The notes under the pieces were generated by a model. The model had not been told where the DNA came from. It did not search any database and saw only the letters and a list, made by a program, of their open reading frames with translations. The position numbers and the translations under genes are program-made. Of a stretch of DNA of 64,000 nucleotides, positions 15,665 through 23,818 are shown piece by piece (the first letter of the stretch is position 1; each line of letters opens with the position of its first letter). Origin of the DNA: Thermoproteota archaeon (lineage in GTDB: Archaea > Korarchaeota > Korarchaeia > Korarchaeales > Korarchaeaceae); NCBI GenBank assembly GCA_027491485.1, contig JAOZGR010000001.1:310001-374000 (forward strand). The letters are read 5' to 3'.

Positions 15665-17038
15665 GAGCCAAGGCCTTCCAATTCCTACGTACCCCTTTCC
15701 TAGAGGTATCATGTCCGCATCTAGAACATGCCTCCCATCAATCACAAGTAGTATATTTCGGTATCTTCCAAATAGCTCGCTCAGTTTTAGTCTATAGACA
15801 GAGTGATCTGTAGAGATTAAAGCGATATTAGGTAGTGAGAGAGCTTCATCTAGATTTTTAGTTAGGAGAATACCCAATTCGTCTAATCTGGGATCTTCCT
15901 CTATGAATGGATCATGAACTGCTACTATATCTATTCCTCTCCTCCGGAGTTCTTCCAGAAGATCGTAGGTGGGCGACATTCTAGGATCGGGTACATCACC
16001 CCGGAATGCCAGCCCGAGCACAGATACCTTAGGTGATCCTATCCCTAACTTCCTTATCCCTTCTACTAACAGCTCTACAATTTTCCTCGGCATATCTTCA
16101 TTTATCTTACGAGCTTCTTCGGTCAGAGTGAGCCTAAGTCCTCTTTCTTTGGCAGTCCAAGATAGAAAATGAGGATAAATAGGGATACATAGGCCACCAA
16201 CTCCTGTACCAGGTCTGTGGAGGTGGGAATAAGGCTGACTATTAGCAGCAGCCCTCACTTCGTCGTAATCTATACCTAACACCCTTGCAAGTTCAGCTAG
16301 TTCATTAGCTAATGCTATATTGACATCCCTATAAATTCCCTCTGCTAGTTTCTCAAATTCTGCTACTATATCGTTGGATACCTCCATGACTCCTTTCTTG
16401 GCTATCTGTGAGTAAAGAATAGATGCGACTCTCGTGCTCCTCTCATCTATTCCACCTACTATTTTAGGGTAGGATTCCACTATGTCCCTCAAAGCCCTTC
16501 CTTCAGCAATTCTCTCCGGGCTATAGGCTAATCCAAAGTCCTTACCGGCCTTAAGACCACTTTCCTCCAGAATAGGCTTGACGAGATTCCTTGTAGTACC
16601 TGGTGGGACGCTGCTTTCTACTATAACCAGATCCCCCTTTTTTAGGCCTAAAGAGATGTCTTTGGCTGCTGATTTTATAGCACTGAGATCTGGATTTTTC
16701 GGCCATTCTGTCCCCTTCAATAACGTAGGGACGGCAATTATCTTAACATCAGATTCTCTCGATGCTTCTACTCCATTAGTCGTCGCCCATAGCTTACCCT
16801 CCTCTCTAGCTCTCTTGAAAATTTCTTCTAGGCATGGTTCCTTTATTGGAGACATACCTTTATTCAGTAACTCGACCTTCCGTTCATCTATGTCTACACC
16901 TATACCTCTTGCCCCTGAAAGGAGCCAGGCGGCCAGTATAGGAGAGCCAATATGTCCTAAGCCATAGACAGCAACTGTTATTTTTCCATTAACTAGTTTG
17001 TCCCTTAGTTCAATTTCATTAAGCACAAAGACGCCCAT
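15656..17038 (-). CDS. wecC: Nucleotide-sugar dehydrogenase, UDP-ManNAc dehydrogenase type
   Basis: NAD-dependent two-step oxidation of a UDP-sugar to its uronic acid. The N-terminal Rossmann motif is VYGLGHIGSPILAAWL; YSPERIAEGRAL is the middle-domain signature; the catalytic cysteine lies in GTGVGGLCIPIYP; and the C-terminal domain has SVLGLAFRGDVPDPRMSP. Such features group it with UDP-N-acetylmannosamine dehydrogenases rather than UDP-glucose dehydrogenases. A WecB-like epimerase that would make its substrate is encoded at 53.2 kb. 460 residues is somewhat long but normal. Confidence 0.88.
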   Translation of the reverse strand: MGVFVLNEIELRDKLVNGKITVAVYGLGHIGSPILAAWLLSGARGIGVDIDERKVELLNKGMSPIKEPCLEEIFKRAREEGKLWATTNGVEASRESDVKIIAVPTLLKGTEWPKNPDLSAIKSAAKDISLGLKKGDLVIVESSVPPGTTRNLVKPILEESGLKAGKDFGLAYSPERIAEGRALRDIVESYPKIVGGIDERSTRVASILYSQIAKKGVMEVSNDIVAEFEKLAEGIYRDVNIALANELAELARVLGIDYDEVRAAANSQPYSHLHRPGTGVGGLCIPIYPHFLSWTAKERGLRLTLTEEARKINEDMPRKIVELLVEGIRKLGIGSPKVSVLGLAFRGDVPDPRMSPTYDLLEELRRRGIDIVAVHDPFIEEDPRLDELGILLTKNLDEALSLPNIALISTDHSVYRLKLSELFGRYRNILLVIDGRHVLDADMIPLGKGYVGIGRPWLLG

Positions 17039-17098
17039 CTTTCCATCTACATTAGGGTAGTGTTATTATTACTTTAAAGTGCGCCATGTAGTAAGGGT

Positions 17099-17848
17099 AT
17101 GGAAATGAGAAGGGTGAAAACTGGCATCCCAGGTATGGATGATCTCCTTAATGGAGGTATCCCGGAGAGGAATGTTGTCTTGCTTTCGGGAGGACCGGGA
17201 ACTGGTAAGACTATCTTTGGGATGCAGTATATCTATAATGGGCTTAAGGAAGGAGAGCCAGCAGTTTACGTTGCTTTAGAGGAGCACCCTGTACAGTTGA
17301 GGATAAATATGTCTACATTCGGATGGGACCCCAGACCATTTGAGGAGAAGGGAGTATTCGCAATAGTTGATGCCTATACTGGGGGAATCGGAGGGGCGGC
17401 CAAGAGGGAGAAGTACGTAGTAACTGATCCGGAAGATGTTCACAGCCTCATAGATGAACTAAAAACTGCAATCAACGATGTAGGTGCACAGAGAGTTGTT
17501 GTAGATTCCGTAACTGCTTTGTATCTCACGAAACCTGTATTAGCTAGGAAGACCGTGCTCCTACTGAAGAAAGTATTGTCCGGGACAGGGACTACCTCTA
17601 TCCTAATAAGCCAAGTTGGGGTTACTGAAAGAGGATTTGGCGGGCCGGGAGTGGAACATGCTGCTGACGGCATAATAAGGCTTGATCTAGATGAGTGGGA
17701 TGGCGAGTTAGTGAGGAGTCTGATAATTTGGAAAATGCGTGGCACAGCCCATTCCATGAGAAGGCATCCATTTGAAATTACAGATAATGGAATAGTAGTA
17801 CATACAGACAGAGTGATTAAGAGGAGAAGCATTATTTTAGAAGGTTGA
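17099..17848 (+). CDS. KaiC-like RecA-superfamily ATPase (single domain)
   Basis: One KaiC/RadA-type ATPase domain of 249 residues. Walker A is GGPGTGKT (about residue 31), the catalytic glutamates sit in YVALEEHP, and Walker B is [10 protein letters not shown]. Archaeal single-domain KaiC-like proteins are common and mostly uncharacterised, with suggested roles in signalling or stress. A prenyl synthase follows 33 bases downstream, so the two may be co-transcribed. A TATA-like CTTTAAAG lies in the divergent spacer before the gene. Confidence 0.87.
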   Translation: MEMRRVKTGIPGMDDLLNGGIPERNVVLLSGGPGTGKTIFGMQYIYNGLKEGEPAVYVALEEHPVQLRINMSTFGWDPRPFEEKGVFAIVDAYTGGIGGAAKREKYVVTDPEDVHSLIDELKTAINDVGAQRVVVDSVTALYLTKPVLARKTVLLLKKVLSGTGTTSILISQVGVTERGFGGPGVEHAADGIIRLDLDEWDGELVRSLIIWKMRGTAHSMRRHPFEITDNGIVVHTDRVIKRRSIILEG

Positions 17849-17881
17849 ACCCTCTGGCTACCAAGATAGAGGTGAGCTAGC

Positions 17882-18709
17882 ATAGACGTACTGGAGAATC
17901 GCATAAGATCATTACTTGAACCATATGTTAACAAAGCTAGATATGCTATTAACTCGGTTTTGGAGGAGGAACTATCATCTCCTTTCTACCATCCTCTAAA
18001 AGAATTTTTAGAAGGAGGGAAGAAAGTTAGGCCGTCCCTCGTTTTGATCGTTCATGATGCTTGCAAGGGAAAGGGAGATCCTCTACCTGCGTCAGCAGCC
18101 ATTGAGCTAATCCACGCAGCCTCGCTCATCCATGACGATTTGATAGATAGGGATATATTGAGGAGAGGGGAGGGATCCTTCCATGTGAAGAATGGTTTTG
18201 AGATGGCGCTACTCGTCGTCGACTTCATACTCTCGATAGTCTTAAACATAGCTAGTAAATATGAGAGTAAAAAGATTGGAGAGGCCCTCGCCAGGGCCTC
18301 TAAAAGAATGTCAATAGGGGAGATGCTTGAGATTCAGGCATTAAAGAGAGCCGAAAAGATAAGTCTAGATGAGTATTTAGAGATACTGAGACTAAAAACA
18401 GCTGTTCTATTTGAGACTGCGACATCGCTAGGGGCCTTAATCGCTGGAAGAGAAGATATATCAAATGAGCTTGGGCAGTATGGCCTTTATCTGGGAATGG
18501 CCTACCAAATAAAGGATGATCTCATTGACTGGGGGAAAGAGGGGGAGTTAACATCACTCCTTGAAGGAGAAGATCTAAGAGATCTCTTAGAAGGTCTAGC
18601 AGAAAATCTCGCACTGGAAGCTGTCAGCAAGCTAGATGTATTAGAGGATAGCCCCCAGAAAGATTTACTGAGGGATATAGCTTTTTTTTCGGTACGGAGA
18701 AACTTTTAG
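17882..18709 (+). CDS. Polyprenyl diphosphate synthase (GGPP synthase-like)
   Basis: Condenses isopentenyl diphosphate units to make the C20 or longer chains of archaeal lipids. GGKKVRPSLVL, the first aspartate-rich motif HDDLIDRD and the second KDDLIDW are present. A TTG at 17960 is the first ordinary start, but 26 further in-frame codons upstream (17882-17959) encode a typical family N-terminal helix (ENRIRSLLEPYVNKARYAI), with a GAGGTGAG SD at 17869-17876 pointing to ATA 17882. No ATG, GTG or TTG lies in that stretch, and a stop at 17873 bounds it. I therefore place the start at ATA 17882, tentatively. Confidence 0.85.
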   Translation: MDVLENRIRSLLEPYVNKARYAINSVLEEELSSPFYHPLKEFLEGGKKVRPSLVLIVHDACKGKGDPLPASAAIELIHAASLIHDDLIDRDILRRGEGSFHVKNGFEMALLVVDFILSIVLNIASKYESKKIGEALARASKRMSIGEMLEIQALKRAEKISLDEYLEILRLKTAVLFETATSLGALIAGREDISNELGQYGLYLGMAYQIKDDLIDWGKEGELTSLLEGEDLRDLLEGLAENLALEAVSKLDVLEDSPQKDLLRDIAFFSVRRNF

Positions 18710-18713
18710 TCAT

Positions 18714-19439
18714 TCATAGAATCATCAGGAGAGAATATATGCTTGGGAGTAGCATTATCAGCCATGTAATCACTGAATATAATACCGCTCTTCCTTTAGA
18801 TAGATCGAACCCACTTCTACAGGCCGAATACAATATTACCAGTGACCAGACAGACAGTATCATCCCTATGACTATATTGTCCATAGATGTACCCATGTTT
18901 CCCACGCTAGGTCCTCCAAGCAGACCCTTTTGCTCCGATAGATTCAAAATAACGGTTACTTCCGGCATATTTAGGGCTAAATAACTCTGTAGTACTCCAC
19001 TCACTATTGTTGGAATATTTGTGAGGCCTATTATTAATAAGGAGGGTAAGAATCCCGCTTTCTTTCCAGATGCCCTTATTAGTAGGTAGTATATTAGGGA
19101 GACAATTATTTGGATTACTAGGCTAGAGACGAACACTCCTAAGAAGATAATGGCAGGGTTCTTCGCTATCGATTCTATTAACTCTCCTGCAGCTTGCACA
19201 GCCTCTTCCGGTAGCTGAGGACCTGCTACTACTTGGAAGTTTATTTTCTGAACTGCTAAATAGGAGGATAGCGTAACGAAAGCTGAAGAGAGCAGCAGAA
19301 CAATAAACCAGTGAGTAAGCTTGGGCTTAAAAGCTATCCTTTTAAAGGTAATTCCGCTAAGTCTGATTGGCTGGGATAGATACTCCCTGAGTGAACACGG
19401 TTCTTCAAAGACCTCTTCCTCTCCTATATCAAAGCCCAT
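18714..19439 (-). CDS. Yip1-domain-like integral membrane protein
   Basis: A 241-residue protein with a soluble N-terminus of about 40 residues and about five hydrophobic helices (for example HWFIVLLLSSAFVTLSSYL and IIFLGVFVSSLVIQIIVSLI). The arrangement resembles Yip1-family membrane proteins often seen in archaea; no catalytic motif is visible and the function is unknown. ATG 19439 has GGTGAG upstream. It converges on the prenyl synthase gene with a 4-base gap, and its upstream side holds a candidate RNA gene. Confidence 0.6.
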   Translation of the reverse strand: MGFDIGEEEVFEEPCSLREYLSQPIRLSGITFKRIAFKPKLTHWFIVLLLSSAFVTLSSYLAVQKINFQVVAGPQLPEEAVQAAGELIESIAKNPAIIFLGVFVSSLVIQIIVSLIYYLLIRASGKKAGFLPSLLIIGLTNIPTIVSGVLQSYLALNMPEVTVILNLSEQKGLLGGPSVGNMGTSMDNIVIGMILSVWSLVILYSACRSGFDLSKGRAVLYSVITWLIMLLPSIYSLLMIL

Positions 19440-19491
19440 CTATCTCACCCCGTTAGTTATACAGTTCGTTCATCAAAAGGTTCTCGGTAAA

Positions 19492-19500
19492 TTTAATTTT
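19492..19500 (+). promoter_or_regulatory. TATA-like element before the candidate RNA
   Basis: TTTAATTTT lies about 21-29 bases upstream of the first base of the inverted-repeat-bounded RNA candidate, the usual archaeal promoter distance. Confidence 0.4.
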
Positions 19501-19520
19501 ACAATACTTGATTATTAAGT

Positions 19521-19600
19521 GGGGCCCACGCTATGAGGAAAGCGAACATCAACGAATCCTAAGGAGATGTAGTTCCCAGCTCACACCGAGCGTGGGCCCT
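19521..19600 (+). ncRNA. Candidate structured small RNA closed by a 10-bp stem
   Basis: GGGCCCACGC at 19522-19531 pairs perfectly with GCGTGGGCCC at 19590-19599. Inside, ATGAGGA (one mismatch to a C box) follows the 5' arm and CCGA (one mismatch to a D box) precedes the 3' arm. A second helix, ACATC / GATGT with an inner TCC / GGA, can form in the loop. A TATA-like element sits at the right distance and a T-rich stretch follows. No protein could be encoded. It may be a divergent C/D sRNA or an unrecognised RNA; it is not a tRNA. Confidence 0.45.
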
Positions 19601-19661
19601 TTATATACTCCTTTATAAGAGGGCAAGGGTTCGATGAGATTTATTAATACTGTGCAGATCA

Positions 19662-19670
19662 ATTTTTATT
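19662..19670 (+). promoter_or_regulatory. TATA-like element of tRNA-Met
   Basis: ATTTTTATT ends 26 bases before the first base of the tRNA, the expected archaeal promoter spacing. Confidence 0.5.
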
Positions 19671-19696
19671 AGTCGGCCCAACATTGATAGCTAGGA

Positions 19697-19808
19697 GCCG
19701 GGGTAGCTCAGCCTGGTTAGAGCACCGGACTCATAAGTGGGTGTGGGCCCACGGTGCTCCTGCTGGGAAATCCGGGGGTCCCGGGTTCAAATCCCGGCCC
19801 CGGCACCA
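19697..19808 (+). tRNA. tRNA-Met(CAT), elongator type, with 34-base intron and encoded CCA
   Basis: Acceptor GCCGGGG pairs with CCCCGGC, the D-arm is GCTC...GAGC, the anticodon stem is CCGGA / TCCGG around loop C-T-CAT-A-A, and the T-arm is CCGGG-TTCAAAT-CCCGG. The anticodon stem lacks the three G-C pairs of initiator tRNA, so this is an elongator (tRNA-Ile2 with a CAT anticodon is less likely). An intron occupies about 19736-19769, the canonical 37/38 position, and contains the 10-base palindrome GTGGGCCCAC. The 3' CCA is encoded. Confidence 0.93.
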
Positions 19809-19814
19809 TACTCT

Positions 19815-20213
19815 TTATGGTATAACTGGAACTCCCCTAGATATAGACCTCCTCCTGAGATCATCATCAAACGTAGCTACTGGAACCCCTTCTCGCTCTG
19901 CCATTAGAAGTATAAGTTCGTCTTCCCATCTAAGTGGATCTTCAATTAGCAAGGAATCAATGATGTCCTCTATAGGATGTGCTACTACCTCGGCCTTGTC
20001 ATCCAACACAAAGGTCAATATTAGATCCCTAGCATCCTTTACTCTAAGACCAGCGCCCCTTGAAAACCAGAAGAGTTCTACCACAACGATGTGTGGTATT
20101 ATCCATGTGCCTAATTCACTCAGCAAGTTAGCGGCTTTCGTGTGATTCTCCTGATCCCTAAAAAATGCAAATATGAAGACATTGGTATCTATTACTGCCC
20201 TCTGAACCTTCAA
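19815..20213 (-). CDS. vapC: VapC-type PIN-domain ribonuclease toxin
   Basis: A 132-residue PIN domain. The first acidic residue is Asp9 in AVIDTNVFI, a second is Glu46 in VVVELFW, and a C-terminal acidic cluster is ATFDDDL. PIN toxins cleave RNA, often tRNA or rRNA. It overlaps the 3' end of the antitoxin gene by 4 bases, the usual VapBC arrangement. The pair lies directly between two tRNA genes, with only 6 bases to the 3' end of tRNA-Met. Confidence 0.87.
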   Translation of the reverse strand: MKVQRAVIDTNVFIFAFFRDQENHTKAANLLSELGTWIIPHIVVVELFWFSRGAGLRVKDARDLILTFVLDDKAEVVAHPIEDIIDSLLIEDPLRWEDELILLMAEREGVPVATFDDDLRRRSISRGVPVIP

Positions 20214-20413
20214 AGGGTCGCCCCCCTGGTGATGAAGTAGCTTATTTCTTCCGTATTTAGAGTGAACCCTAGTTCTACCTCTTTTCTCGGGACGAGAGGG
20301 ATGAGTAATAACTTACCATCCGAGAACTCCTTTAGCAGGTAGGCTTTGGCTTTGAGAAACCTAGAGGGTATCTGTAAATGCCCTCTCTTAGCTAGAAGGA
20401 TTATATTAGACAC
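20210..20413 (-). CDS. vapB: VapB-type AbrB-fold antitoxin
   Basis: A 67-residue protein whose N-terminus (ILLAKRGHLQIPSRFLKAK) fits a swapped-hairpin AbrB/SpoVT DNA-binding domain, followed by a segment that would wrap the toxin. It starts with GTG 20413 and overlaps vapC by 4 bases. It should repress the operon and neutralise VapC. Start is only 10 bases from the 3' end of tRNA-Pro, so the promoter must overlap the tRNA gene or lie upstream of it. Confidence 0.75.
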   Translation of the reverse strand: MSNIILLAKRGHLQIPSRFLKAKAYLLKEFSDGKLLLIPLVPRKEVELGFTLNTEEISYFITRGATL

Positions 20414-20422
20414 CTCCAGATA

Positions 20423-20496
20423 TGGGGCCGCCGGGATTTGAACCCGGGACCTCCGGCTCCCAAGGCCGGCATCCTACCAAGCTAGACCACGGCCCC
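20423..20496 (-). tRNA. tRNA-Pro(TGG)
   Basis: Acceptor GGGGCCG pairs with CGGCCCC, the anticodon stem CCGGC / GCCGG holds loop C-T-TGG-G-A, and the T-arm is CCGGG-TTCAAAT-CCCGG. CCA is not encoded. About 70% of its bases are G or C, as in thermophiles. A TATA-like TTTTTATT lies about 20-27 bases upstream on the minus strand. Confidence 0.95.
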
Positions 20497-20543
20497 CAGA
20501 GGAAGTCCTAGTTTGAAATAAAAATTCTACCTAGGGGACTCAT

Positions 20544-20909
20544 CTATGGGGGATTGCACCTTAGTCCAGATATCACCTGGCTATCAGAGGTCAGAGATAC
20601 CTTTATATTCCCATTATTGGATCCAGGGACCGTAATGGGGATATCTAGCCTCTGACCGCTACCTATCGTTGTACCTATCCATTTAAGCAGAATTATCTCG
20701 TCACCCTTAGCTATACTAATAGAGAATATCCTAGTAGGATTACCATAGTTCTCTATTCTAACGATGAGACCACTCTGCTCGCAATATAAAGTAACCGCTA
20801 AGTCACTATCTAAATTTATTATTGCTAGGTAGGTTAAGCTTACGGCTAGTACGCCTAGGATTCCAAGGATAACTATGTAGGCGTGTTTATATACCCTAGT
20901 GTTCTTCAT
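20544..20909 (-). CDS. Unknown protein with one N-terminal transmembrane helix
   Basis: About 121 residues: a short basic N-terminus, one hydrophobic helix (AYIVILGILGVLAVSLTYLAI), then a domain that looks mostly beta and is probably outside the cell (LYCEQSGLIVRIENYG onward). Two cysteines could form a disulphide. I recognise no family. It overlaps the end of the preceding unknown gene by about 14 bases, and ATG 20909 is preferred over TTG 20915. It ends a four-gene run starting with the TRAM gene. Confidence 0.55.
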   Translation of the reverse strand: MKNTRVYKHAYIVILGILGVLAVSLTYLAIINLDSDLAVTLYCEQSGLIVRIENYGNPTRIFSISIAKGDEIILLKWIGTTIGSGQRLDIPITVPGSNNGNIKVSLTSDSQVISGLRCNPP

Positions 20910-21282
20910 GTTCAACGTTAGACACTCTCTTGGAGAACCAATGAGGCTCTTCGGCTAGCTTAACGATAGGAAAGGTTATACTTCCGGCTGCTGATGGTAC
21001 CTTAGCAAAATCGTACTGCTCCCCTCCTTCATCTGCCTTGTAGATAAGGAATCCTCCTTCCTCTTCTGCCTCATATACAACATAGGAGAAGATATCTGGC
21101 TTCATGGCACCGTAGTTATTAGCGAAGGTCCCTAGCACCCTCTTGTTTAGGGTAGAGCTCCAAAAATCCACAAGTACCGTAATTGAATTTGATGCTGCAG
21201 CTAGTCTGAGCAGGTCGGTCAATGAACTTAGTCTAATTAATTCTAATTCCCACTCACACTCTTCTTTCTCCTCAGATCCCAA
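20896..21282 (-). CDS. Unknown acidic soluble protein
   Basis: A 128-residue, acidic protein with no signal or membrane segment and no motif I recognise. The middle (ITVLVDFWSSTLNKRVLG) and YVVYEAEEEGGFLIY suggest alternating strands. TTG 21282 has a strong GGAGGGGG SD. It is 41 bases downstream of a TrmB-type regulator on the same strand and overlaps the next unknown membrane protein gene, so all may form one operon. Confidence 0.55.
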   Translation of the reverse strand: MGSEEKEECEWELELIRLSSLTDLLRLAAASNSITVLVDFWSSTLNKRVLGTFANNYGAMKPDIFSYVVYEAEEEGGFLIYKADEGGEQYDFAKVPSAAGSITFPIVKLAEEPHWFSKRVSNVEHEEH

Positions 21283-21323
21283 TACTTCCCCCTCCTCTCT
21301 AGTTTGAGATGGAGTTTTTAACT

Positions 21324-22058
21324 TTATCTGGGGATCGGAACAGCGAACTCGAAGAGCATCTCCATGATGGACCTCATAAATGAGAGTAGTTCTTCTCTAG
21401 ACACATATAGTCCCACAGACAGCTCTTCATTGGAGATAACGGCTGACTGCTCTGAGACTACGGCAAATATATCATATCTGCTCAATCTGATCTCTGATAT
21501 TCTGAGAGATCTCACCTCCCTGAGTAGTTCGTAAGAGTCCACTAAGACTCTAATTTTAACATCTCTATTGGGAAATTCAATATTAAGAGCATCAAAGGAT
21601 TTCCTTGTAGTCATTAGTATTAAGGACTCCCTAGCCCCTGCTATGACGAAATTAGCCATATGTGCTATGATTGAGGTGCCATATAGGGGGATTATAGTTT
21701 TCTCCAGTGGCCAGAATCCTTCCTCTAATTCTAATCTTGATATCTTATTCATTAAAGAAACCTTTCGCTTGAACTCCTCTAATAACTCCTTTATGAGTAA
21801 ACTCGGGAGTTCATTAAGAGGAGGAGACCTGAACATTAAGGGCTTGCTGCTCACAAGTTCAATAAAGCCCCTTTCCACCAAAGAATCCGCTACCTCATAT
21901 ACCTTAGTCCTTGGAATATTAGTTCCTGAACTTATTTCCTTTACCTTCAATGGTTTTCTCATGGTACTTAAATATGAAAGCATCTTCGCTTCGTATACAG
22001 TGAACCCTAGCTCCTTAAGCAATTTTTCAAGCCTTTCAAGTGTTTTACGATCTCCCAT
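21324..22058 (-). CDS. TrmB-family transcriptional regulator
   Basis: Residues about 8-75 form a winged helix-turn-helix of the TrmB type (LGFTVYEAKMLSYLSTM, TNIPRTKVYEVADSLVERG), followed by a coiled segment and a C-terminal sensor domain. 244 residues is shorter than sugar-binding TrmB proteins, so the ligand domain is probably of the short form. The ATG shares one base with the stop of the TRAM gene (TAATG). Its targets are not evident; the neighbouring unknown genes or glycerate kinase are candidates. Confidence 0.85.
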   Translation of the reverse strand: MGDRKTLERLEKLLKELGFTVYEAKMLSYLSTMRKPLKVKEISSGTNIPRTKVYEVADSLVERGFIELVSSKPLMFRSPPLNELPSLLIKELLEEFKRKVSLMNKISRLELEEGFWPLEKTIIPLYGTSIIAHMANFVIAGARESLILMTTRKSFDALNIEFPNRDVKIRVLVDSYELLREVRSLRISEIRLSRYDIFAVVSEQSAVISNEELSVGLYVSREELLSFMRSIMEMLFEFAVPIPR

Positions 22059-22366
22059 TAGTCACTTTCCACCATTTCTGCGATGATCCTACCTCCGGAC
22101 ACCTTTCTTACCTTAGCAGTGACTGTGATCCCTGGGTCTGCTGCACCCACTATAACCACAGGTCTTCCCATGTAGATACCTTCTCCTTCTCCTCTCCTGT
22201 TAACTGATTGTACTAGGACTTTTATCAAATCTCCCGACTTTATTTCTCCCTTTCTTTCCTCTGGTTTATCAAATCTAGTGATATATAAGGTTCCTTTGGC
22301 TTTCCTGCCTAGTCTACCCTTCCACCCACGGGAAGAGTCATTTCCCTTTGGATTTCTCCTAGGCAT
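22058..22366 (-). CDS. TRAM-domain RNA-binding protein
   Basis: About 102 residues. A basic N-terminus (RRNPKGNDSSRGWKGRLGRK) precedes a TRAM domain with VKSGDLIKV-like start (KSGDLIKVLVQSVNRRGEG), GIYMGRPVVIVGAADPG and VTAKVRKVSGG. Stand-alone TRAM proteins of archaea bind RNA and have been linked to cold-shock-like chaperone roles. ATG 22366 with a GGGGA site was chosen over GTG 22378. Translation is coupled to the TrmB gene downstream. Confidence 0.85.
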   Translation of the reverse strand: MPRRNPKGNDSSRGWKGRLGRKAKGTLYITRFDKPEERKGEIKSGDLIKVLVQSVNRRGEGEGIYMGRPVVIVGAADPGITVTAKVRKVSGGRIIAEMVESD

Positions 22367-22432
22367 GTTATTCCCCACTAACTCCCTTACTTCTTAAATG
22401 TATTCTCTATTTAAAATGATTATCCAAGCAAT

Positions 22433-23818
22433 CTATTCCTGAATTACAATTCCCATAATATCCATGACGTTCGTCAGAGTAGGCCCAGTTATAAGGAGGT
22501 CTCCTAACCATGAGAAGAATGTATGAGAGTCATTGTTCTTTAGGAAAGTTTCTGGCCTCAAACCTTCTTTAAGGGCTCTATCTAACGTATGTCCATCGCA
22601 TATAGCCCCGGCAGCTTCTGAGACTCCATCTATACCATCAGTCCCTATGGAAGCTAGAGATACCCCGTCCATCCCTGAGAGATCCCTAACAGCACCTAAT
22701 ACTAGTTCCTGGTTCCTTCCCCCTATTCCCTGTCCTGTAACGGTGACTGTTGTCTCTCCACCAGCTATCACAGCAGCTGGTGGCGATATAGGGACAGCTT
22801 CGTGATAGATTGAAGCTGCCAATCCTGCTAAAAATCTACCTATGTATTTAGCTTCTCCCTGGACTCTAGATCCAAGTAGTAGCGTATTATAACCCATTTC
22901 TGTGAGGAATCTCTCGGCAGCATGTACGGATCTCGTGTTATTGGCGACTATTATATTGAACACATTTTCGAAAACCTCATCGTCCGGTTTTGGGGTTTCA
23001 GGTATGTTGCCATTCAGACCATCTTTCAATACCATTATCACAGATTCGGGCATCTTATCCACTAAATCATAATTCTCCAGTACCTCCCAAGCATCTTGGA
23101 ATGTCGTCTCGTCTGGAGCTGTCGGGCCTGAAGCAATGGTATCAAGGGGATCTCCAATCACATCCGAGATAATTAGTGAGACAATGGTAGCAGGATACGC
23201 TGCTTTTGCTAATCTGCCCCCTTTTATCTGAGAGACATGCTTTCTTACAGCATTGATCTCTTTGATATTAGCACCACTGAGGACGAGAAGTCTGTTCATT
23301 CTTCTTAGATCTTCTAAGGAGATACCTCTCATTGGATACTCCATTAAAGCAGATCCGCCACCGGAAATCAATGTTAAGACGAGATCGCCCTCTTTTGCCT
23401 TCCTAGCCATCTCTAAGATTTTTTTAGCACCTTCTACGCTCCCCTCATTAGGAGTTGGGTGGCCTGCTGGATTGAGTTGTATCTTATTGAGTTTAGTAGA
23501 TTTCTCAGTCCCTGAGGGAACATTAACTAGACCCTCTACTATTCTATCACCTATTTTCTCCTCTACTGCTTTGGCCATCATACTACCGGCTTTACCAGCC
23601 CCCACAACGAATAGATTATTGAATTCCCCCAAATCGACTGAAGAGGTGCCAAATATTATTTCATTGTTTGAAATTTTAGTAGAAACAGCCCTATAAGAGT
23701 CGGCAGCTGAAATAGCTCTATCTAATGCCAATAAAAGGGATCTTCTGGCATTTCTATCGTTCTGTGTCTTAGCGTTGGAGACTAATTCGTCTAGGTTCTT
23801 AATATATCGGAAACTCAT
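22433..23818 (-). CDS. Glycerate 2-kinase (GckA/MOFRL family)
   Basis: Phosphorylates D-glycerate to 2-phosphoglycerate. GAGKAGSMMAKAVEE, TLISGGGSALMEYP, SDVIGDPLDTIASGPTAPD and, in the MOFRL C-terminal part, IGTDGIDGVSEAAGA are diagnostic. 461 residues is normal. The start overlaps the stop of the Clp1-type kinase by 4 bases, so both are likely on one transcript. Confidence 0.92.
   Translation of the reverse strand: MSFRYIKNLDELVSNAKTQNDRNARRSLLLALDRAISAADSYRAVSTKISNNEIIFGTSSVDLGEFNNLFVVGAGKAGSMMAKAVEEKIGDRIVEGLVNVPSGTEKSTKLNKIQLNPAGHPTPNEGSVEGAKKILEMARKAKEGDLVLTLISGGGSALMEYPMRGISLEDLRRMNRLLVLSGANIKEINAVRKHVSQIKGGRLAKAAYPATIVSLIISDVIGDPLDTIASGPTAPDETTFQDAWEVLENYDLVDKMPESVIMVLKDGLNGNIPETPKPDDEVFENVFNIIVANNTRSVHAAERFLTEMGYNTLLLGSRVQGEAKYIGRFLAGLAASIYHEAVPISPPAAVIAGGETTVTVTGQGIGGRNQELVLGAVRDLSGMDGVSLASIGTDGIDGVSEAAGAICDGHTLDRALKEGLRPETFLKNNDSHTFFSWLGDLLITGPTLTNVMDIMGIVIQE

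Noticed and set aside
19521-19600. Split or additional tRNA
   Set aside because: No T-loop (TTCAAAT or TTCGAAT), no D-arm and the terminal stem is 10 bp without an NCCA end.
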